This document shows positions 1-11,099 of a stretch of 64,000 nucleotides of DNA, piece by piece; the stretch's first letter is position 1; each line of letters begins with the position of its first letter. The position numbers and the translations under genes were made by a program. Origin of the DNA: Luteolibacter sp. LG18 (GTDB taxonomy: Bacteria; Verrucomicrobiota; Verrucomicrobiia; Verrucomicrobiales; Akkermansiaceae). Under the pieces are notes generated by a model. The model saw only the letters and a list, made by a program, of their open reading frames with translations. It was not told the origin of the DNA and searched no databases. The DNA lies in contig NZ_AP024600.1 in the NCBI RefSeq assembly GCF_036322585.1, forward strand, positions 1,488,001 to 1,552,000, read 5' to 3'.

Positions 1-2
1 AG

Positions 3-539
3 CAACGCGCCGGTTTCGCCCGGACCCTTTTCACCTGGACCCTCCTCATTCTGGCGGTGGTGGCCGCGTTTTGGTTCTTCTCCGGCAAGAAGGAGACCAA
101 GCCCGAGCCAAATGCCGTGGTGAAGGGCCTGGACCCGGATGCCATGAAGAAGGCCCAGGCCGCGGCCAACTGCCTGACGGTCATCCACCACTTCATGCCG
201 GGCAACGTCGACTGCGAGAAGCTGGCCAAGGCCATGGAGCACCTCGACGCCCAGTTCGGCGACGACGTGAAGTTCCACACCCTCGACGCGAAAAAATACC
301 CCGAAGCCTCGAAGCAGGAGGGCGCGAAGCAGTATCCGCACCTCGACATCTTCTTCGAAAACCAGAAGGTCTTCACCCACGAGGGCCCGATGACCGAGGC
401 CGAGCTGCGGGCGAAGCTCGAGGAACTCATCCGCGGCCTGGTGAAGCGCACCCACAAGGGCTGGCTGCCCACCGTCAACGGCATGCAGCCGAACAAGGGC
501 CAGAGCGTGATCCCGATCGACCCACCGGACAAGCGGTGA
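3..539 (+). CDS. Membrane-anchored thioredoxin-fold protein, 5' end outside window
   Basis: The reading frame is open to the window edge, so the true start lies upstream. The first visible residues form one hydrophobic segment (LFTWTLLILAVVAAFWFF), so the protein is probably anchored in the inner membrane with its domain outside. The rest (about 130 residues) looks like a thioredoxin fold: a beta strand at CLTVIHHF, a helix, a strand at VKFHTLDAKKYPE, and PHLDIFFENQKVF followed by a C-terminal helix. There is no CxxC; the two cysteines are far apart (CLTV...VDCEKL), so ordinary disulfide exchange is unlikely. The tail (HKGWLPTVNG) resembles the KxWMPP tail of the two larger proteins at 3523 and 4588, which suggests one paralogous family. 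Function is unknown. Confidence 0.7.
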   Translation, partial: QRAGFARTLFTWTLLILAVVAAFWFFSGKKETKPEPNAVVKGLDPDAMKKAQAAANCLTVIHHFMPGNVDCEKLAKAMEHLDAQFGDDVKFHTLDAKKYPEASKQEGAKQYPHLDIFFENQKVFTHEGPMTEAELRAKLEELIRGLVKRTHKGWLPTVNGMQPNKGQSVIPIDPPDKR

Positions 540-591
540 GAGGGCTGCCCGCCTGGCATTTTTCGGTGTTTATTTCACACCAGAAACCCCC

Positions 592-620
592 TTGTCCTCC
601 ACTCACCACGTGGGTATAGT
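592..620 (+). promoter_or_regulatory. Sigma-70-like promoter of the toxin-antitoxin pair, probably leaderless
   Basis: TTGTCC (592-597) and TATAGT (615-620) are separated by 17 bp. The spacer ends in the palindrome CCACGTGG (607-614), which could be the antitoxin operator. The chosen ATG at 628 is only 8 bp after the -10 box, so the transcript would start at or next to the start codon. This is read by eye from the sequence only. Confidence 0.4.
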
Positions 621-627
621 CAGCGCC

Positions 628-951
628 ATGAAACCGGTGAAAGCCACCCGCAAGCCAGGACGGCCGCCCTCCAGCAAGGCCGCTCCCACCGTGCGGATCA
701 GCCCACATTTTCCGGAGGCTTTGGCCGAGCGGGTGCGGCAGGCGTCCGCGCTGCGCGGACTTTCAGTGGTCTCGTTCGTCATGGAAGCCGCGCGTCGCGA
801 AGCCGAACGCGTGATCGAAGAAGAAGGTCGCTTGCGGTTCACCGAGGAGGAAACCCGCACCCTTGCCACGCTGCTGGCCCGTCCTCCGAAAGCAAACGCC
901 GCCGCCCGCAAGGCGGCCACCCGAGCCGCCGGTGTCGAAATTCGCTCTTGA
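628..951 (+). CDS. DUF1778-family (TacA-like) antitoxin
   Basis: Predicted 107-residue antitoxin for the acetyltransferase encoded directly downstream. A basic N-terminus (KPVKATRKPGRPPSSK) is followed by a ribbon-helix-helix-like region (TVRISPHFPEALAERVRQAS) that would bind operator DNA. A helical C-terminus (RFTEEETRTLATLL) matches the toxin-wrapping helix typical of DUF1778 proteins. In-frame TTG at 592 overlaps the -35 box, so ATG 628 is the better start. The gene overlaps the GNAT gene by 20 nt, the usual antitoxin-first arrangement that couples translation. By family analogy the complex would repress its own promoter through the CCACGTGG palindrome. Confidence 0.8.
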   Translation: MKPVKATRKPGRPPSSKAAPTVRISPHFPEALAERVRQASALRGLSVVSFVMEAARREAERVIEEEGRLRFTEEETRTLATLLARPPKANAAARKAATRAAGVEIRS

Positions 952-1429
952 GCGCTTGGATACCAGCCATGACCGCCGGGAATTCTCCAGCGGCTTGGAA
1001 ACGGTGGACCGCTACCTGAAGGAAACCGCACGCGGGCACACGGAAAAGGGCGTCGCCATCACGCGGGTGCTGGTCGATCATCAGGCCGTCGCCCCGAAGA
1101 AAATCCTCGGCTACTTCACGCTGACTCCCTGCATGGCCACGGCAGCCTCCTGGGAGGGTTCTCCCAAAGGGCTGCCGAAATCTCCGGTCGGCATGGTCCT
1201 GCTGGGGCGGCTGGCGGTGGATTCCACCACGCAGGGACAGGGCCTCGGCGGCACGTTGCTGGCGCTTGCCAGGCAGATCGCCCATGATTCGCTGGCCGCC
1301 ACTGGCGGGATCGGAATGGTGGTCGATGCAGCTGGCGAGGAAATCGTCGCCTTCTACACGCACCATGGCTTCCGGCGAACCGCCCCGGACTCGCTGCGTC
1401 TTTTTCTGCCGACCGCCGCGTTGGTCTGA
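932..1429 (+). CDS. GNAT-family toxin (TacT-like tRNA acetyltransferase)
   Basis: A 165-residue GNAT acetyltransferase of the type paired with DUF1778 antitoxins. Members such as TacT block translation by acetylating the amino group of charged tRNA. The acetyl-CoA pyrophosphate loop is visible as QGQGLGGTLL, after the strand MVLLGRLAVD. Near the C-terminus FYTHHGFRR carries the tyrosine that corresponds to the catalytic Tyr of TacT. The GTG at 932 gives the protein start VSKFALERLD, typical of the family, and places the start inside the antitoxin gene; the frame extends further upstream but would only add antitoxin shadow. The module looks intact. The identity of the tRNA target cannot be read from the sequence. 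Confidence 0.82.
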   Translation: MSKFALERLDTSHDRREFSSGLETVDRYLKETARGHTEKGVAITRVLVDHQAVAPKKILGYFTLTPCMATAASWEGSPKGLPKSPVGMVLLGRLAVDSTTQGQGLGGTLLALARQIAHDSLAATGGIGMVVDAAGEEIVAFYTHHGFRRTAPDSLRLFLPTAALV

Positions 1430-1528
1430 AACCCGGGATTCACCCCCTTCCCGAAACCCCACCCCCCGGTTTGACAACCGGGCATCGCCCCCCCAACCTC
1501 CCGCCGAACTCCAATTCCTGCAATCCCC

Positions 1529-2911
1529 ATGGCATACGATCTCATCGTCATCGGTGGCGGCCCGGCCGGCTATGTCGCCGCCATCCGCGCCGCCCAACTC
1601 GGTAAAAAAGTCGCCTGCGTCGAGGCGGACCGCGCCGGCGGCACCTGCCTCAACTGGGGCTGCATCCCGACCAAGGCCCTCCTCAAGAACGCCGAGCTCT
1701 ACCAGACGCTCACCAAGAAGGCGACCGAGTTCGGCCTGAAGTTCGACAACCTCACCTACGACTGGTCCGCCGTCGTCGGCCGCTCCCGCAAGGTGTCCGA
1801 CAAGCTCGCCGGTGGCATCGAGTTCCTCTTCAAGAAGAACAAGGTCGACTACGTGCGCGGCCTCGGCTCGATCGAAGGCCAGGGCAAGGTCGGCGTCACC
1901 GCCGCGGACGGCACCAAGTCCGTGCTGGAAGCGAAGAACGTCATCATCGCCACCGGCGCGAAGTCCCGCCCGCTGCCGCCGCTGCCCTTCAACGGCACCA
2001 CCGTCATCAGCTCGAAGGAAGCCATGGTGCTCCAGAAGCAGCCGGAAAGCATGATCATCATCGGCGCCGGCGCGATCGGCGCGGAGTTCGCCTACGTTTA
2101 CAACGCGTTCGGCACCAAGGTCACCCTCGTCGAAATGCTCCCGACCATCCTCCCGGTGGAAGACACCGAGGTCGGTGAAACCGTCGAGAAGTCCTTCATC
2201 AAGCAGGGCATCCGCTGCCTCACCAACACCAAGATCACCGCCACCGCCGACAAGGGCACCCACGTGGAAGTGACCGTGGATGGCCCGAAGGAAAAGGGCA
2301 CGCTCTCCGCCGAGGTCGTCCTCGTCGCCATCGGCGTGCTCCCGGTCCTGCCGGGCGGCCAGCAGCCGGCCCTCACCGACCGCGGCTTCATCCAGGTGGG
2401 CGACCGCTACGAGACCTCGATCCCGGGCGTCTACGCCATCGGTGACATCACCGGCCCGCCGCTCCTCGCCCACACCGCCTCCTTCGAGGCGATCCAGGCC
2501 GTCGACGGCCTGTTCGTGGAAGGCCACAAGCCGCGCAAGGTCACCAATTTCCCCGGCTGCACCTACTGCCACCCGCAGGTCGCCTCCGTCGGCAAGACCG
2601 AGCGCGCGCTGAAGGAAGAAGGCGTCGAGTATGTCGTCGGCAAGATCCCGTTCGTCGCCATCGGCAAGGCCATCGCCGCCGGTGAGCCGGACGGCTTCGC
2701 GAAGCTGCTCTACGGCAAGAAGCACGGCGAGCTCCTCGGCGCGCACATCGTGGGCGACAACGCCACCGAGCTCATCGCCGAGATGGGCATCGCGCTCGAC
2801 CAGGAGCTGACCATCGACGACATCCACGCGACCATCCACGCCCATCCGACGATGAGCGAGGTGATCCACGAGGCGACCCTCGCCGCCGAGGGCCACGCGA
2901 TCCACTTCTGA
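1529..2911 (+). CDS. lpdA: Dihydrolipoamide dehydrogenase (E3)
   Basis: This 460-residue flavoprotein reoxidises dihydrolipoamide with NAD+ in the pyruvate and 2-oxoglutarate dehydrogenase complexes. The FAD-binding GGGPAGYVAA motif sits at residues 9-18. The redox disulfide is GGTCLNWGCIPT (Cys40, Cys45). The NAD-binding GAGAIGAEFA lies mid-protein, and a second FAD motif is YAIGDIT. The C-terminal HAHPTMSE gives the catalytic His439-Glu444 dyad. Length and all key residues are normal. No E1 or E2 gene is adjacent, so it is expressed alone here and may serve several complexes. A strong hairpin terminator follows at 2934. Confidence 0.96.
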   Translation: MAYDLIVIGGGPAGYVAAIRAAQLGKKVACVEADRAGGTCLNWGCIPTKALLKNAELYQTLTKKATEFGLKFDNLTYDWSAVVGRSRKVSDKLAGGIEFLFKKNKVDYVRGLGSIEGQGKVGVTAADGTKSVLEAKNVIIATGAKSRPLPPLPFNGTTVISSKEAMVLQKQPESMIIIGAGAIGAEFAYVYNAFGTKVTLVEMLPTILPVEDTEVGETVEKSFIKQGIRCLTNTKITATADKGTHVEVTVDGPKEKGTLSAEVVLVAIGVLPVLPGGQQPALTDRGFIQVGDRYETSIPGVYAIGDITGPPLLAHTASFEAIQAVDGLFVEGHKPRKVTNFPGCTYCHPQVASVGKTERALKEEGVEYVVGKIPFVAIGKAIAAGEPDGFAKLLYGKKHGELLGAHIVGDNATELIAEMGIALDQELTIDDIHATIHAHPTMSEVIHEATLAAEGHAIHF

Positions 2912-2933
2912 AGCGCCCGCGTTTCCGATTTTC

Positions 2934-2968
2934 AAAAACGCCGCCTGGGAAACCGGGCGGCGTTTTTT
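2934..2968 (+). terminator. Rho-independent terminator of lpdA
   Basis: AACGCCGCCTGG and CCGGGCGGCGTT form a near-perfect stem with a GAAA-type loop, flanked by A-runs and T-runs. The symmetric A/T flanks mean it could also serve the minus-strand gene ending at 2973. Confidence 0.85.
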
Positions 2969-2972
2969 CGTT

Positions 2973-3350
2973 TCACCAGGCCCGGATTAAAACAGCGATC
3001 ATGACGATGGCGATGAACAGGACCATGGCCATCCCGATCTGGTGGGCCACGAAATCCAAGGCGTGCCCGGAAGAAGAGCCGTGAGGGTCCCGATATCCCC
3101 GCAGAAGCCGGTGGTCCAGCAACCCGATGCAATAGGCTTCCACCAGCCCTAACGCGCTTCCGATCAAGAACAACAGGCCGGACCACATGGGGATCCAATG
3201 ACTCAAACTCATCACCCCGGCCAAGGTGATCAGCGCGATCGGCCACGCCACGCTCCACAGGACAACCCGGTAGGCCACCAGCCCGGGCGGCAGCTTCGGT
3301 CGCGGGGAGGACCGTGGGGCGTTCGCTTCGGAGGGCTCGTCCATGCTCAT
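2973..3350 (-). CDS. Small membrane protein of unknown function
   Basis: A 125-residue protein beginning MSMDEPSEANAP. A proline-rich cytoplasmic N-terminus is followed by three hydrophobic stretches: VVLWSVAWPIALITLAGVM, MWSGLLFLIGSALGLVEAY and IGMAMVLFIAIVMIAVLI. I do not recognise the family. The frame is open further upstream, but the extra residues read like the antisense of the neighbouring lipoprotein gene, so the ATG at 3350 (or 3344) is preferred. It converges on lpdA and shares the bidirectional hairpin region. Confidence 0.6.
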   Translation of the reverse strand: MSMDEPSEANAPRSSPRPKLPPGLVAYRVVLWSVAWPIALITLAGVMSLSHWIPMWSGLLFLIGSALGLVEAYCIGLLDHRLLRGYRDPHGSSSGHALDFVAHQIGMAMVLFIAIVMIAVLIRAW

Positions 3351-3522
3351 CCCAAGGAAAGGGCTCCCGCTGCCCCGGATCAAGCGAAGGCCCTTTCTTC
3401 CTCTTCTCTTCCGTCTTCCCGCCTTCCTTCTCCTACCCCTTGAAATATTTAGGGAAGACTGATTTTCAGCTTTCCGTGCCTCCGGACTTACACGAGAGTG
3501 AAACCGGTTCCCCCAAAACCGA

Positions 3523-4509
3523 ATGCGTCTGCTCCCCCGCCTGCTGCTGGTCAGCTTGCCCGTCTCCGTGCTCACGAATTGTGAGCGTTCGGCGTCGGAG
3601 GGAAAATCGTCGACCACCCTCTCCAACGTCCTGGACAGCCTGCTGACGGGTCGGAAGGACGATCCGAGCCTGGTGCCGAAGAAGCTGCCGTCGCTCGACG
3701 CGCGGGAAGTGGGGGACGCGGACCTGCCGGGCTTCATCGACCAGAAGGGGAAACTAGCGGTGCTGCTGACCTACCGGGTGGCCGGGGAAGGGGAGGAGCC
3801 GGAGGCGGAGCGGAAGTTCGCCGCGGACTTCCGGAAGGAGATGGCCGCCTATTCGGATGTGGCGGCGCTGGGGCTGGTGGATTCGGAGCGGTGCCGGATT
3901 TTAAAAAAGGAGGAGACCGGAGGCGTACCACGGCTGCGGGTGTTCCTGGAGGGCCGCGAGATGTACGCGGGGGTGGGGGGGATGAACATTTCCCAATGCC
4001 GGAACGTGGTGTCCTACTACGCCGATTCACTGCGCAAGGGCTCGTCACCGGGGGTGGCCGCGCTGAGCCCGCCGCGGGACATGAGCCCGCCGGAATACGC
4101 CAGCTTCGTGGCCACGCCGAACCGCTTGATCGTGGTGGTCTACCAGGCCTCCTGGTACGAGCCCGGCAAGAGCCTGGAGCCGATCTTCAACTCGATGGCG
4201 CTGGAGTTTCCCGGGCTGGCGACGATCGGGCGCTTCGACATCGACGCGTCCCGGGACTTCACCAGCCGCCAGGGCGTCACGGACCTGCCGGACGTGCGCT
4301 TTTTCGTGAATGGCAAGCAGGTGGAGCGGTTCAAGGGCCTGCGGACCTTCGACCAGATCCGCGCGATCTTCCACAAGAACACCCAGGACCTGCGCCCGCC
4401 GCCGGTGGCCGCAATCCCGCCGGGCGAGGACGGGAAGCCCTCCGTCTCCCGCATGAAGAAGGGCTGGATGCCGCCCGGGGTGCAGAAGCGCTCGGAGTTG
4501 GGGCATTGA
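3523..4509 (+). CDS. Exported tandem thioredoxin-fold protein with degenerate active site
   Basis: A 328-residue protein with an N-terminal export signal (MRLLPRLLLVSLPVSVLTNC); Cys20 may be lipidated although VLTNC is a poor lipobox. Two thioredoxin-fold domains follow, at about 60-170 and 190-285. In the second, the place of the canonical WCGPCK is taken by WYEPGK (residues 211-216), so both redox cysteines are lost while the fold signature (RFDIDA, LPDVRFFVNGKQV) remains. The C-terminus ends with RMKKGWMPPG, nearly identical to the paralog at 4588. It is probably a non-catalytic partner or chaperone of the active paralog; that is inference. Confidence 0.8.
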   Translation: MRLLPRLLLVSLPVSVLTNCERSASEGKSSTTLSNVLDSLLTGRKDDPSLVPKKLPSLDAREVGDADLPGFIDQKGKLAVLLTYRVAGEGEEPEAERKFAADFRKEMAAYSDVAALGLVDSERCRILKKEETGGVPRLRVFLEGREMYAGVGGMNISQCRNVVSYYADSLRKGSSPGVAALSPPRDMSPPEYASFVATPNRLIVVVYQASWYEPGKSLEPIFNSMALEFPGLATIGRFDIDASRDFTSRQGVTDLPDVRFFVNGKQVERFKGLRTFDQIRAIFHKNTQDLRPPPVAAIPPGEDGKPSVSRMKKGWMPPGVQKRSELGH

Positions 4510-4587
4510 GGGTGGATGTAATATCAAGGGAGTTCGATTTTTCGGACTTTCCCTCATCGCGGGATTCCGGGACAGTGCAGCCGTCCC

Positions 4588-5586
4588 ATGATTCGATCCC
4601 GCACGGTTTTCACGGTGTTGCTGCTGGCTGCGCTGCTGCCGCTCACCGGCTGCGACGGCAAGAAGGAGGCCGGAAAGCCCGGCGGCCTGTCCGGGCTGCT
4701 GGACAAGCTGAAAGGGAAACAGGCGGACACCGCGGCGGTGACCCCGCCGATGGGGCCGCTGCCCCCGTTGATCGTCCAGGACATCGTGGAGGCGGAGTTT
4801 CCAAACTTCATCGACCGCCGGGACAAGCTCTGCGTGCTGGCCATCTATGACATGTATGGCCCCGAGACGGCGGACACGCTCAAACAACGCGAGATCGAGC
4901 GCAAAGTGGAGGAAGAGATGGCGAAGTACTCCGATGTGGCCGTGCTCGGGCGGCTGGATATCCAGAAGTGCAAGCTGTTCTCGAAAACGACCGGAGCCCC
5001 CGGCGTGGTGGGAACCACTTTCTATCTGGATGGCAAGGACGTGGAAGCCTTCAACGGCACGATCCAGGTCGAGCAACTCCGGCCAATCCTGGCCCGGCTG
5101 GTCGAACCACTGCGGGCGAAGCTGAGAGCCTCCGCCCCGGCGAAACCCGTGCCGATCCCGATGAAGGAGATGGCCGAAAGCGAATACCCCGCCCTGATCG
5201 CCACCCGGAACAAGCTGGTGCTCGTGGTCTATCACGCCGAGTGGTGTGGGCCGTGCAAGATGCTGAAACCGGTGCTCGAGCAGATGACCACCGAGTTTCC
5301 CGGCCAGGTCGTCATCGGCCGCTTCAACGTGGACCAGTGCAAGGGGCTCGCGGCGAAGAACGGCGTGTCCGGCATCCCGGACGTGCGCTTTTTCCTGAAT
5401 GGCAAGCAGGTGGACAGCTTCACCGGCTACGCTCCCGCGGAAACGGTGCGGGCGAAGTGCAAGCTGCTCACCGCCGGCCTGGAACCGGAGATCCCGGCCA
5501 CCCCCGCCACCTCACCCGAGGCCTCCGTGACCCGGATGAAAAAGGACTGGATGCCGCCGGGAATGGAGAAGACGCGGAAGAATTGA
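4588..5586 (+). CDS. Thioredoxin-domain lipoprotein, active CGPC
   Basis: A 332-residue lipoprotein: signal peptide MIRSRTVFTVLLLAALLPLTGC with a clear LTGC lipobox, so it is likely an envelope lipoprotein. The first thioredoxin-like domain (about 65-175) lacks CxxC. The second (about 190-300) has the intact WCGPCK at 219-224, the RFNVDQ strand and cis-proline segment GIPDVRFFLNGKQV. It should act as a periplasmic or outer-surface disulfide oxidoreductase or reductase. The tail RMKKDWMPPG is shared with the upstream paralog, 78 bp away on the same strand. The pair looks like an in-situ duplication in which only this copy kept the redox site. Confidence 0.85.
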   Translation: MIRSRTVFTVLLLAALLPLTGCDGKKEAGKPGGLSGLLDKLKGKQADTAAVTPPMGPLPPLIVQDIVEAEFPNFIDRRDKLCVLAIYDMYGPETADTLKQREIERKVEEEMAKYSDVAVLGRLDIQKCKLFSKTTGAPGVVGTTFYLDGKDVEAFNGTIQVEQLRPILARLVEPLRAKLRASAPAKPVPIPMKEMAESEYPALIATRNKLVLVVYHAEWCGPCKMLKPVLEQMTTEFPGQVVIGRFNVDQCKGLAAKNGVSGIPDVRFFLNGKQVDSFTGYAPAETVRAKCKLLTAGLEPEIPATPATSPEASVTRMKKDWMPPGMEKTRKN

Positions 5587-5592
5587 AGGGGC

Positions 5593-6345
5593 TCACAGCG
5601 GCTCGACGATGGTGGCGAAGGGCTCGAAGCGGACGCGGGCCCCGCAGGCCAGGGCGATGGTTTCCAGCGCGAGGGTCGCCGGGACGCTCTTCAGGTGGAG
5701 GTTGGCGATGCGTTTCCCGGCCAGCTTGCCCGCGGGATCGAGAATGAGGATGTTCGATAGCGGCGGAGGCCCGAGCGGCTCCCGGATGCCCATGTCGGTG
5801 GCGGGGGGCTGCACGCCACGGATGGTGACGTATTGGCGGATGTGATCGACGGCCTCGGCCAAGGGCAGGTCCTCGCCGAGGAAGGAGACGACGACGACTT
5901 TCTTCATGGCGTCCTCGCGGAGCTGGGCGAGGGCGGCATCCGCTTTCTTGCGCTCATCGGTGCGGGTGTCCGGGAAGACGCCGGGCTCGATGGTGATGGA
6001 GCGGTCGTGGTAGCGGGCAGTGGCACCGCACGAAATGCAGAAGTAACGGAGGGCAACCGGGATGGGGAGGCAGCGGGCCCGCAGAGTCAACCGCCTGGCT
6101 TTCAGCGTGCCCTGGGGATCGACGAGGTCGAAATCGACGATGCGTTTTCCGGCGAGTTCCGGGATGCGCAGGTGGAAGTAGGCGAGGGCCTCCGGGAGCG
6201 TGGTGCCTTCGAAGTTCAGGCTCGGCAGGGTGACACGCTCGAGCGCGGCCTCCAGGCCCTCCGGCTCCGCGGGAGCCGGTTCGGCACAGGCAGCGGGGGC
6301 CATGGCCAGGCACGCGGCGGCGACAAGCAGCGGACGGAGGGGCAT
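5593..6345 (-). CDS. Secreted protein with two STN-like repeats
   Basis: A 250-residue exported protein starting MPLRPLLVAAACLAMAPAACA, a signal peptide ending near ACA. Two similar halves are seen: LPSLNFEGTTLPEALAYFH with a C-terminal strand pair, and VVVSFLGEDLPLAEAVDHIR followed by NILILDPAGKLAGKRIANLHLKSVPATLALETIA. Strand-helix patterns of this kind resemble the STN/secretin N-domain found at the start of secretins and TonB receptors, here without any pore domain. It converges with the thioredoxin lipoprotein, separated by only 6 bp. Exact function unknown. Confidence 0.65.
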   Translation of the reverse strand: MPLRPLLVAAACLAMAPAACAEPAPAEPEGLEAALERVTLPSLNFEGTTLPEALAYFHLRIPELAGKRIVDFDLVDPQGTLKARRLTLRARCLPIPVALRYFCISCGATARYHDRSITIEPGVFPDTRTDERKKADAALAQLREDAMKKVVVVSFLGEDLPLAEAVDHIRQYVTIRGVQPPATDMGIREPLGPPPLSNILILDPAGKLAGKRIANLHLKSVPATLALETIALACGARVRFEPFATIVEPL

Positions 6346-6416
6346 GGTGGAGTTTCTAGCAGGGGGCGGCGGGGGAGGCGAGTTCGGTTCAGGCGGCTCC
6401 TCCAGAAGGGAGTCTG

Positions 6417-6725
6417 TCACTCTGGGTGCCCGCCCCGTCTGGCCCGTGACCGAAAGAACCCGCGCAGGATGAAACCGATCCCCACGACGAGGCACGCGAT
6501 GGCCCCCACCAGCACGGCCACCGCCACCAGGTTGGAATCCCGGTTGCCCAGGTCGACCTCGGGGCGATGGAGAAACGCCGCCACCAGGCTGGCCACCACC
6601 AATCCCAGCGGCAGGGCGAGACCGCCAAGGCACAACCACCACGCGGCGCTCCGGTAGCAGCGGGCCCGCGCGGAATGGCGGCACCAGCCGGTCTCCCCGG
6701 CGGGAGGCCGGTCAGGCAGGGGCAT
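6417..6725 (-). CDS. Small two-TM membrane protein
   Basis: A 102-residue protein starting MPLPDRPPAGETGWC. A basic region (RHSARARCYR) precedes two transmembrane helices, AAWWLCLGGLALPLGLVVASLVAAF and LVAVAVLVGAIACLVVGIGFILRGFF, and a basic tail. A GTG at 6740 lies in frame but has its purine-rich stretch one base away, so the ATG is preferred. I do not recognise it; it lies 71 bp upstream of, and in the same direction as, the STN-like gene, so they may be co-transcribed. Confidence 0.5.
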   Translation of the reverse strand: MPLPDRPPAGETGWCRHSARARCYRSAAWWLCLGGLALPLGLVVASLVAAFLHRPEVDLGNRDSNLVAVAVLVGAIACLVVGIGFILRGFFRSRARRGGHPE

Positions 6726-6784
6726 GGGCGATCCGTCCACGCCTCCCTTTTACCCGGCGGCAGGGGAGGGCACAAGGTCTTGGG

Positions 6785-6810
6785 GTAGCCGCGCTCGGGA
6801 GAGCGTGGGC
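6785..6810 (+). repeat. Dispersed repeat family A, copy 1
   Basis: REP-like 26-bp element beginning GTAGCCGCGCTC and ending GAGCGTGGGC, with an 8-bp stem around a GGGA loop. It faces copy 2 at 7059. Confidence 0.8.
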
Positions 6811-7058
6811 GGCGTGGATCGCCCCGTTTCCGTGCAGCTCCAGTCCCCGGTTCGCGACCGTCATCCCCGAGCCCGGAGGGCGACGTATCCCAGCCGGTGG
6901 CGCCAGCCACCGGGAAAGATCGGCCATGAGGTCCAAGCCCCGGCCAGGGGCGACGCAATCGGAGGCCGGACGACGATCCTCATCCAGGTCCACATCCAAC
7001 GTTCGAAGAGAGGCCCCGAGCGGAACCGGACGTGCGAGGATCGGGGTGAATCCACCCA

Positions 7059-7084
7059 GCCCACGCTCTCCCGAGCGCGGCTAC
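7059..7084 (-). repeat. Dispersed repeat family A, copy 2
   Basis: Inverted copy of the element at 6785; both share the GGGA loop variant, unlike the GTGA loop of the other four copies, so the two probably moved or converted as a pair. Confidence 0.8.
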
Positions 7085-7277
7085 GCCAAGATCCCGCCCT
7101 CCTGAAGGAGGAACGACGTACGAAGAACGCCCCCGGAAACCCCACCGCCGCAAACTTTTATCCCCCCGTGACGAAATTCCAAACATCCAACCCTTTACAA
7201 GAGGGGGCAGGGATGCCAAACCCCTCGAAATTTAGCCCTTGCGCGCCCTAACCGGTCCGCACGCCCCGCTTCCCGTC

Positions 7278-10571
<3,294 letters not shown>

Positions 10572-10579
10572 TCAGGGAG

Positions 10580-10636
10580 CACGGACATTCCTGTCCGTGT
10601 TTCTTCACTCTTCACAAAGAGGGACAGGAATGTCCC
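10580..10636. repeat. Pair of small complementary hairpins after carB
   Basis: CACGGACA-TTCC-TGTCCGTG (10580-10599) is a perfect 8-bp hairpin. GGGACA-GGAA-TGTCCC (10621-10636) is its near reverse complement. They could fold on each other in the carB 3' UTR. They are missing from the second carB 3'-end copy, where a different repeat sits at 12300. Confidence 0.6.
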
Positions 10637-10645
10637 TCCTCCCTG

Positions 10646-10674
10646 AGCCCCCGGCCACCCGGGGGCTTTTTCTT
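10646..10674 (+). terminator. Rho-independent terminator of carB
   Basis: AGCCCCCGG-CCAC-CCGGGGGCT, a perfect 9-bp stem, followed by TTTTTCTTT. A slightly diverged copy lies at 12371. Confidence 0.9.
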
Positions 10675-10676
10675 TC

Positions 10677-10702
10677 GTAGCCGCGCTCGTGAGAGCGTGG
10701 GC
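10677..10702 (+). repeat. Dispersed repeat family A, copy 3
   Basis: GTGA-loop variant directly after the carB terminator; the following 30 bp (GGATTCTCCTCCACCCCGGC) are shared with copy 4 at 12404. Confidence 0.85.
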
Positions 10703-10740
10703 GGGGCGGATTCTCCTCCACCCCGGCGCGGCGGTCCCCT

Positions 10741-10962
10741 ATGAAGATCGGAGCACATCTTGTCGCCACCCTGCTGCACCACGAGCAGGAGAAGGGCTCG
10801 CCATTGACCGAAGCCGAGGTCATCGCCATCCGCGATCAAGCCCCCTGCGTCATGTCCCCGCGGGACGCCTTCGAGAAAGCCCGGGAAAGCCGCGGCTACG
10901 ACGACATCGACCCCGAGGATTGCTGGAACGGATGGCAGGTGGTGAGGAAGGGCCTGCTGTGA
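10741..10962 (+). CDS. Small conserved-looking protein of unknown function
   Basis: A 73-residue acidic soluble protein (MKIGAHLVATLLHHEQEK...DDIDPEDCWNGWQVVRKGLL). The composition and low repeat content support real coding, unlike the repeats around it. It sits between the carB terminator/repeat and the palindrome array in front of the Fic gene, and could be a partner of Fic. No family recognised; no obvious Shine-Dalgarno. Confidence 0.6.
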   Translation: MKIGAHLVATLLHHEQEKGSPLTEAEVIAIRDQAPCVMSPRDAFEKARESRGYDDIDPEDCWNGWQVVRKGLL

Positions 10963-10980
10963 AAGCCATCGCCCTTCAGG

Positions 10981-11097
10981 ACGTGCATACCTTTTCCCCG
11001 TTTTCCATGCACGTTGCCACAACATGTATAGAAAAGTGACGTTTTCTATACACGTCAACCTCGACATGTATAGAAAACGATGCTTTTCTATACACGT
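10981..11097. repeat. Array of three 34-bp palindromes in front of fic
   Basis: Units at 10981-11014, 11022-11055 and 11064-11097 are each 34 bp, separated by 7 and 8 bp. Units 2 and 3 have identical 14-bp arms (ACATGTATAGAAAA and TTTTCTATACACGT) around different 6-bp loops (GTGACG, CGATGC). Unit 1 is degenerate on the left arm. Unit 3 ends two bases before the Fic ATG, so it covers the ribosome-binding region. The same unit type recurs at 13761. Confidence 0.85.
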
Positions 11098-11099
11098 TG

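Larger units (their letters stand above)
6726..7277. other. 552-bp non-coding region upstream of carB with inverted repeats
   Basis: No convincing gene is seen; open frames here are low-complexity translations of repeats. The region holds two facing copies of the family-A hairpin repeat (6785 and 7059), a perfect 8-bp hairpin CCGGTGGC-GCCA-GCCACCGG (6894-6913), and an A/T-richer stretch (7150-7250) just before carB that presumably contains its promoter. No carA leader or attenuator could be recognised. Confidence 0.6.

Noticed and set aside
839..2935. A 698-residue minus-strand frame across lpdA
   Set aside because: Antisense of lpdA and the GNAT toxin, no motif, no signal of its own.
6726..7277. 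Small genes upstream of carB on either strand
   Set aside because: All frames are translations of inverted repeats and hairpins, with arginine/proline-rich composition and no start signals.
10981..11097. CRISPR array
   Set aside because: Repeats are palindromic and 34 bp but the 'spacers' are only 7-8 bp, there are three units, and no cas gene is present.
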